The notes beneath the pieces were generated by a model that made no database searches, was not told where the DNA came from, and worked only from the letters and a program-made list of their open reading frames with translations. This document shows positions 61,795 through 64,000 of a DNA stretch of 64,000 nucleotides, piece after piece. The position numbers were made by a program, and so were the translations under genes. Numbering within the stretch: position 1 is the stretch's first letter; each line of letters starts with the position of its first letter. This DNA comes from Monoplex corrugatus (lineage: Eukaryota > Mollusca > Gastropoda > Littorinimorpha > Ranellidae), in contig JAPXFY010000026.1 of NCBI GenBank assembly GCA_030674185.1, positions 52,025,246 through 52,089,245 of the forward strand. Reading direction: 5' to 3'.

Positions 61795-61920
61795 GATTAC
61801 AAACATGAACAATCAAGTCATATAAAGGAACACAATTTACAGTTCACATTACACATACAATAGATTCCAATTCGTAGACTTTGTACCACATACAACAACC
61901 ACCAAGTCAATAGAATAGGT
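61795..61920. repeat. ~45-bp minisatellite, continued
   Basis: Further diverged units (AACACAATTTACAGTTCACA, CCAATTCGTAGACTTTGTAC). Confidence 0.7.
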
Positions 61921-63480
61921 AACAAACCTTGGGGTTGTTCTTTAGAGTTTTGATTGCCACAATAGAACATGTGGTTTCCTACAGTAAACAGTGCTGTAAG
62001 AGTGAAAGAATGCTGTGCAGTTGAGCTTATATGCTGCAGTTATATCTCCACTGGATCTTGTGTTTACATAGGAAAGAGATATTTCCCCTGCATTTACATA
62101 ATGAATGGTTAATTGCCTGACTGGTCAGTAATATATTGTTTATATTTTGATGAAACTCTCTGTTGTTGTAGGACTGCATATTTTCATGATAGATTTCTTT
62201 TGATACCATCTTTTGCAGTTTTATTTCGGTATTATTGATTATATACTTATTTATTTATTCATTCATTTTTTTAAATTCATGTACTCATCAGAATATGTAT
62301 TTATTTTTATTGGTGGTGTAATATGTAAGGACATGTTTTCAGTTTCATGAGTGAAAAAAAAAAAAAAGAAACGAACGATTAAGTCTGCTGTATGTGTCTG
62401 TGCTGTGTTATGTGTGAGTGTGTGTATGTGTGTGTCTATACTGACCCTGATTTGTTGGTAAGGATTTCTCATTTCTATAAATGTGTGTCTGTGTGTGAGA
62501 TTTTTATACCAAATTTGGGTCTTATGTCTGTTTTGAAGGCATGTGGTAGATGAGTAGGTTTGAAATTAAACGGTCATGGTCGAATTTTGAGAAGGAAGGT
62601 GACTCTGTCGCTGAAATGTATGGTCTTTAGGTGATGTGGAGAATCAGTAGAACTGTAGAGGGAGAGAACACATTACTAAGAGTGCTGTAGAGCTTACCCC
62701 CTTGTTCGGGGATTCATTGCGTGTGTGTGTGGTTAATGAATGTGGTATTGCTGTTTTTACCCTGTGAGAAATATAACTTGACTATTTTGTGTTTCTTCCA
62801 TTTTGGTACAATCAAAGTCAGTATTGATCAGTAATTTATTTTCTGTTGCAAACATTGATGGGTGAGATTATCCTACACTGAATGGTTTAGTGTCTCTGTT
62901 GTCATCCCTTCTGTTCTCTCTTTATTTCTTTTAATTATCTTTTTTTTTTAATTGTCTGTGAAGGGCAGTGTTCTATTCTAGATGATCTGTAGTATTTCAT
63001 ACACATTTTGTTCAGTGCCATCTATGTCATTTTAGTATGTATGAATATGTACATAAGATTGCAGGTGGGGGTGGGGATTGATATGTGTGTGTGTTTTGCT
63101 TTTTTTTTTTTAAAGGAGTATTTCACTCATTATCTTCAGCTAAGGTGTTCATCAATGGCTTTCTAGTCCAGGAATTTTACAAATTTCTTCAAAATCTCCT
63201 CTGTATTCTTAGTCCCAAATATCTTATATGGATTATTTTCTATGTTCTGTACCTCCATCAATGCTCATTGTGTTAAGAAATGGACAAATAGTCCTTGAAA
63301 ATACTTCAGAATGAATGCGCCTGTTTGCTGCTAAGACACTTTATTGCAGTGCATGCATTTAGAAAATTTCATGAAAAGCTGACAAGATTTTGACTGCTGT
63401 CTCTGTTAAGATCTCTAAAACTATGAAAAATAACATTGTAAAAAGATGTTTAAATCTGGGACAGTTGAACAGATTTTGCT
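61921..63480. other. Intergenic AT-rich DNA
   Basis: Short A/T and GT-rich runs. No gene, RNA or named repeat recognised. Confidence 0.5.
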
Positions 63481-63481
63481 T

Positions 63482-63683
63482 TTAACCCTTTGACTCCTGT
63501 ACCTTGTACACTTCACCACCATCTTGCATTGTCAGCCATGCTAGCAAAGCAAAAACTTAACCCTTGGACTCCCTCACTCTATCCACCAGCTGCCTGCCTG
63601 CAGGAAGATGGTGGATAGCGTGAGGGAGTCAAAGGGTTCAGTTTTTGCAGGTAGTGGATAGGGTGCGGGAGTCAAAGGGTTAA
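63482..63683. mobile_element. TTAA fold-back MITE, copy 10 (full nested form)
   Basis: Outer arms TTAACCCTTTGACTCCTGTA and GTGCGGGAGTCAAAGGGTTAA; inner palindrome around CAGCTGCCTGCCTGCAGGAA. The best preserved copy with all four arms readable. Confidence 0.9.
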
Positions 63684-63984
63684 TAGTGTTATTTCAGATG
63701 TTGAAACATGAAAGTGGCATTTGGACATACGCCGTACTTTTATGCAGTGGTGATGTGCATGTTGATTGTTGATAGTGAAGGAAAAGTGTTGCAGGCCTTG
63801 AAGCACTTTTTCCTTACCTTCTTCATTTGCTGGCCATGTCTGTCTTGGTGGTCAGAGGAGTTGTTGTCAGCCATGCCCCTGTCACGTCACTTGACAGAGG
63901 CGACATCACTGCAACATGTGTTTAGCTGTCTGGTTTTCTTGACGTGAGGGGCAGATTAATAAACGCATCAGTTTCAACATGCAG

Positions 63985-64000
63985 ATCCCCCTTGGGGATG
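63985..64000 (+). repeat. Probable start of another SINE-like dispersed repeat, cut by the window end
   Basis: TCCCCCTTGGGGATG matches the family's 5' hairpin start (CCCTGTGGGGATG). Only 15 bases are visible. Confidence 0.35.

Overview
The window looks like nuclear DNA of a metazoan, most likely a marine mollusc and possibly a gastropod. Its genes are split by GT-AG introns and buried in CR1/L2-like and RTE-like LINEs, tRNA-derived SINEs, a Tc1-type transposon, piggyBac-type TTAA elements, long minisatellites and many (CA)n/(GA)n tracts. The mollusc call is an inference from repeat style (a tRNA-headed SINE of a kind I associate with marine snails), not from a species match.

Bases 1-13,400 are dominated by satellite-like DNA: purine-rich simple repeats, a 32/39-bp minisatellite (about 1,805-3,112), long (GT)n tracts, and a very large 28-bp minisatellite (about 4,718-11,160). 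That array is interrupted by a 5'-truncated L2-like LINE (11,161-13,260, minus strand) and resumes for three units. Two TTAA-flanked fold-back elements sit inside 28-bp units.

Bases 13,400-25,400 hold a degenerate Ty3/Gypsy-type integrase zinc-binding fragment, a nearly full-length L2-like LINE with an APE endonuclease and a broken reverse transcriptase (about 15,400-19,215), an uninterrupted 342-aa Tc1-like DD34E transposase (19,952-20,980, minus), and SINEs.

Bases 25,477-59,660 hold the main cellular gene, on the plus strand. Eight coding exons with mutually consistent splice phases give a predicted 546-aa RING-H2 E3 ubiquitin ligase, RNF38/RNF44-like in its last ~100 residues. All its large introns are filled with mobile DNA. 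Intron 1 has an internally deleted piggyBac element. Intron 2 has a tandem array built from copies of exon 3's own splice-acceptor junction. Intron 3 (14 kb) has a 5.6-kb DNA transposon with 21-bp inverted ends, about ten copies of a GTCACAnnAGAC motif and an intron-containing, broken DDE-like gene, plus an RTE LINE. Intron 6 has a possible independent two-exon small gene. Intron 7 has a head-to-head inverted pair of RTE LINE 3' ends.

Bases 59,660-64,000 are repeats: fold-back elements, a degenerate ~45-bp minisatellite and more copies of a ~500-650-bp SINE-like dispersed repeat. The RING-H2 gene and perhaps the small gene in intron 6 are the only credible host genes; nearly everything else is mobile or tandem-repeat DNA.
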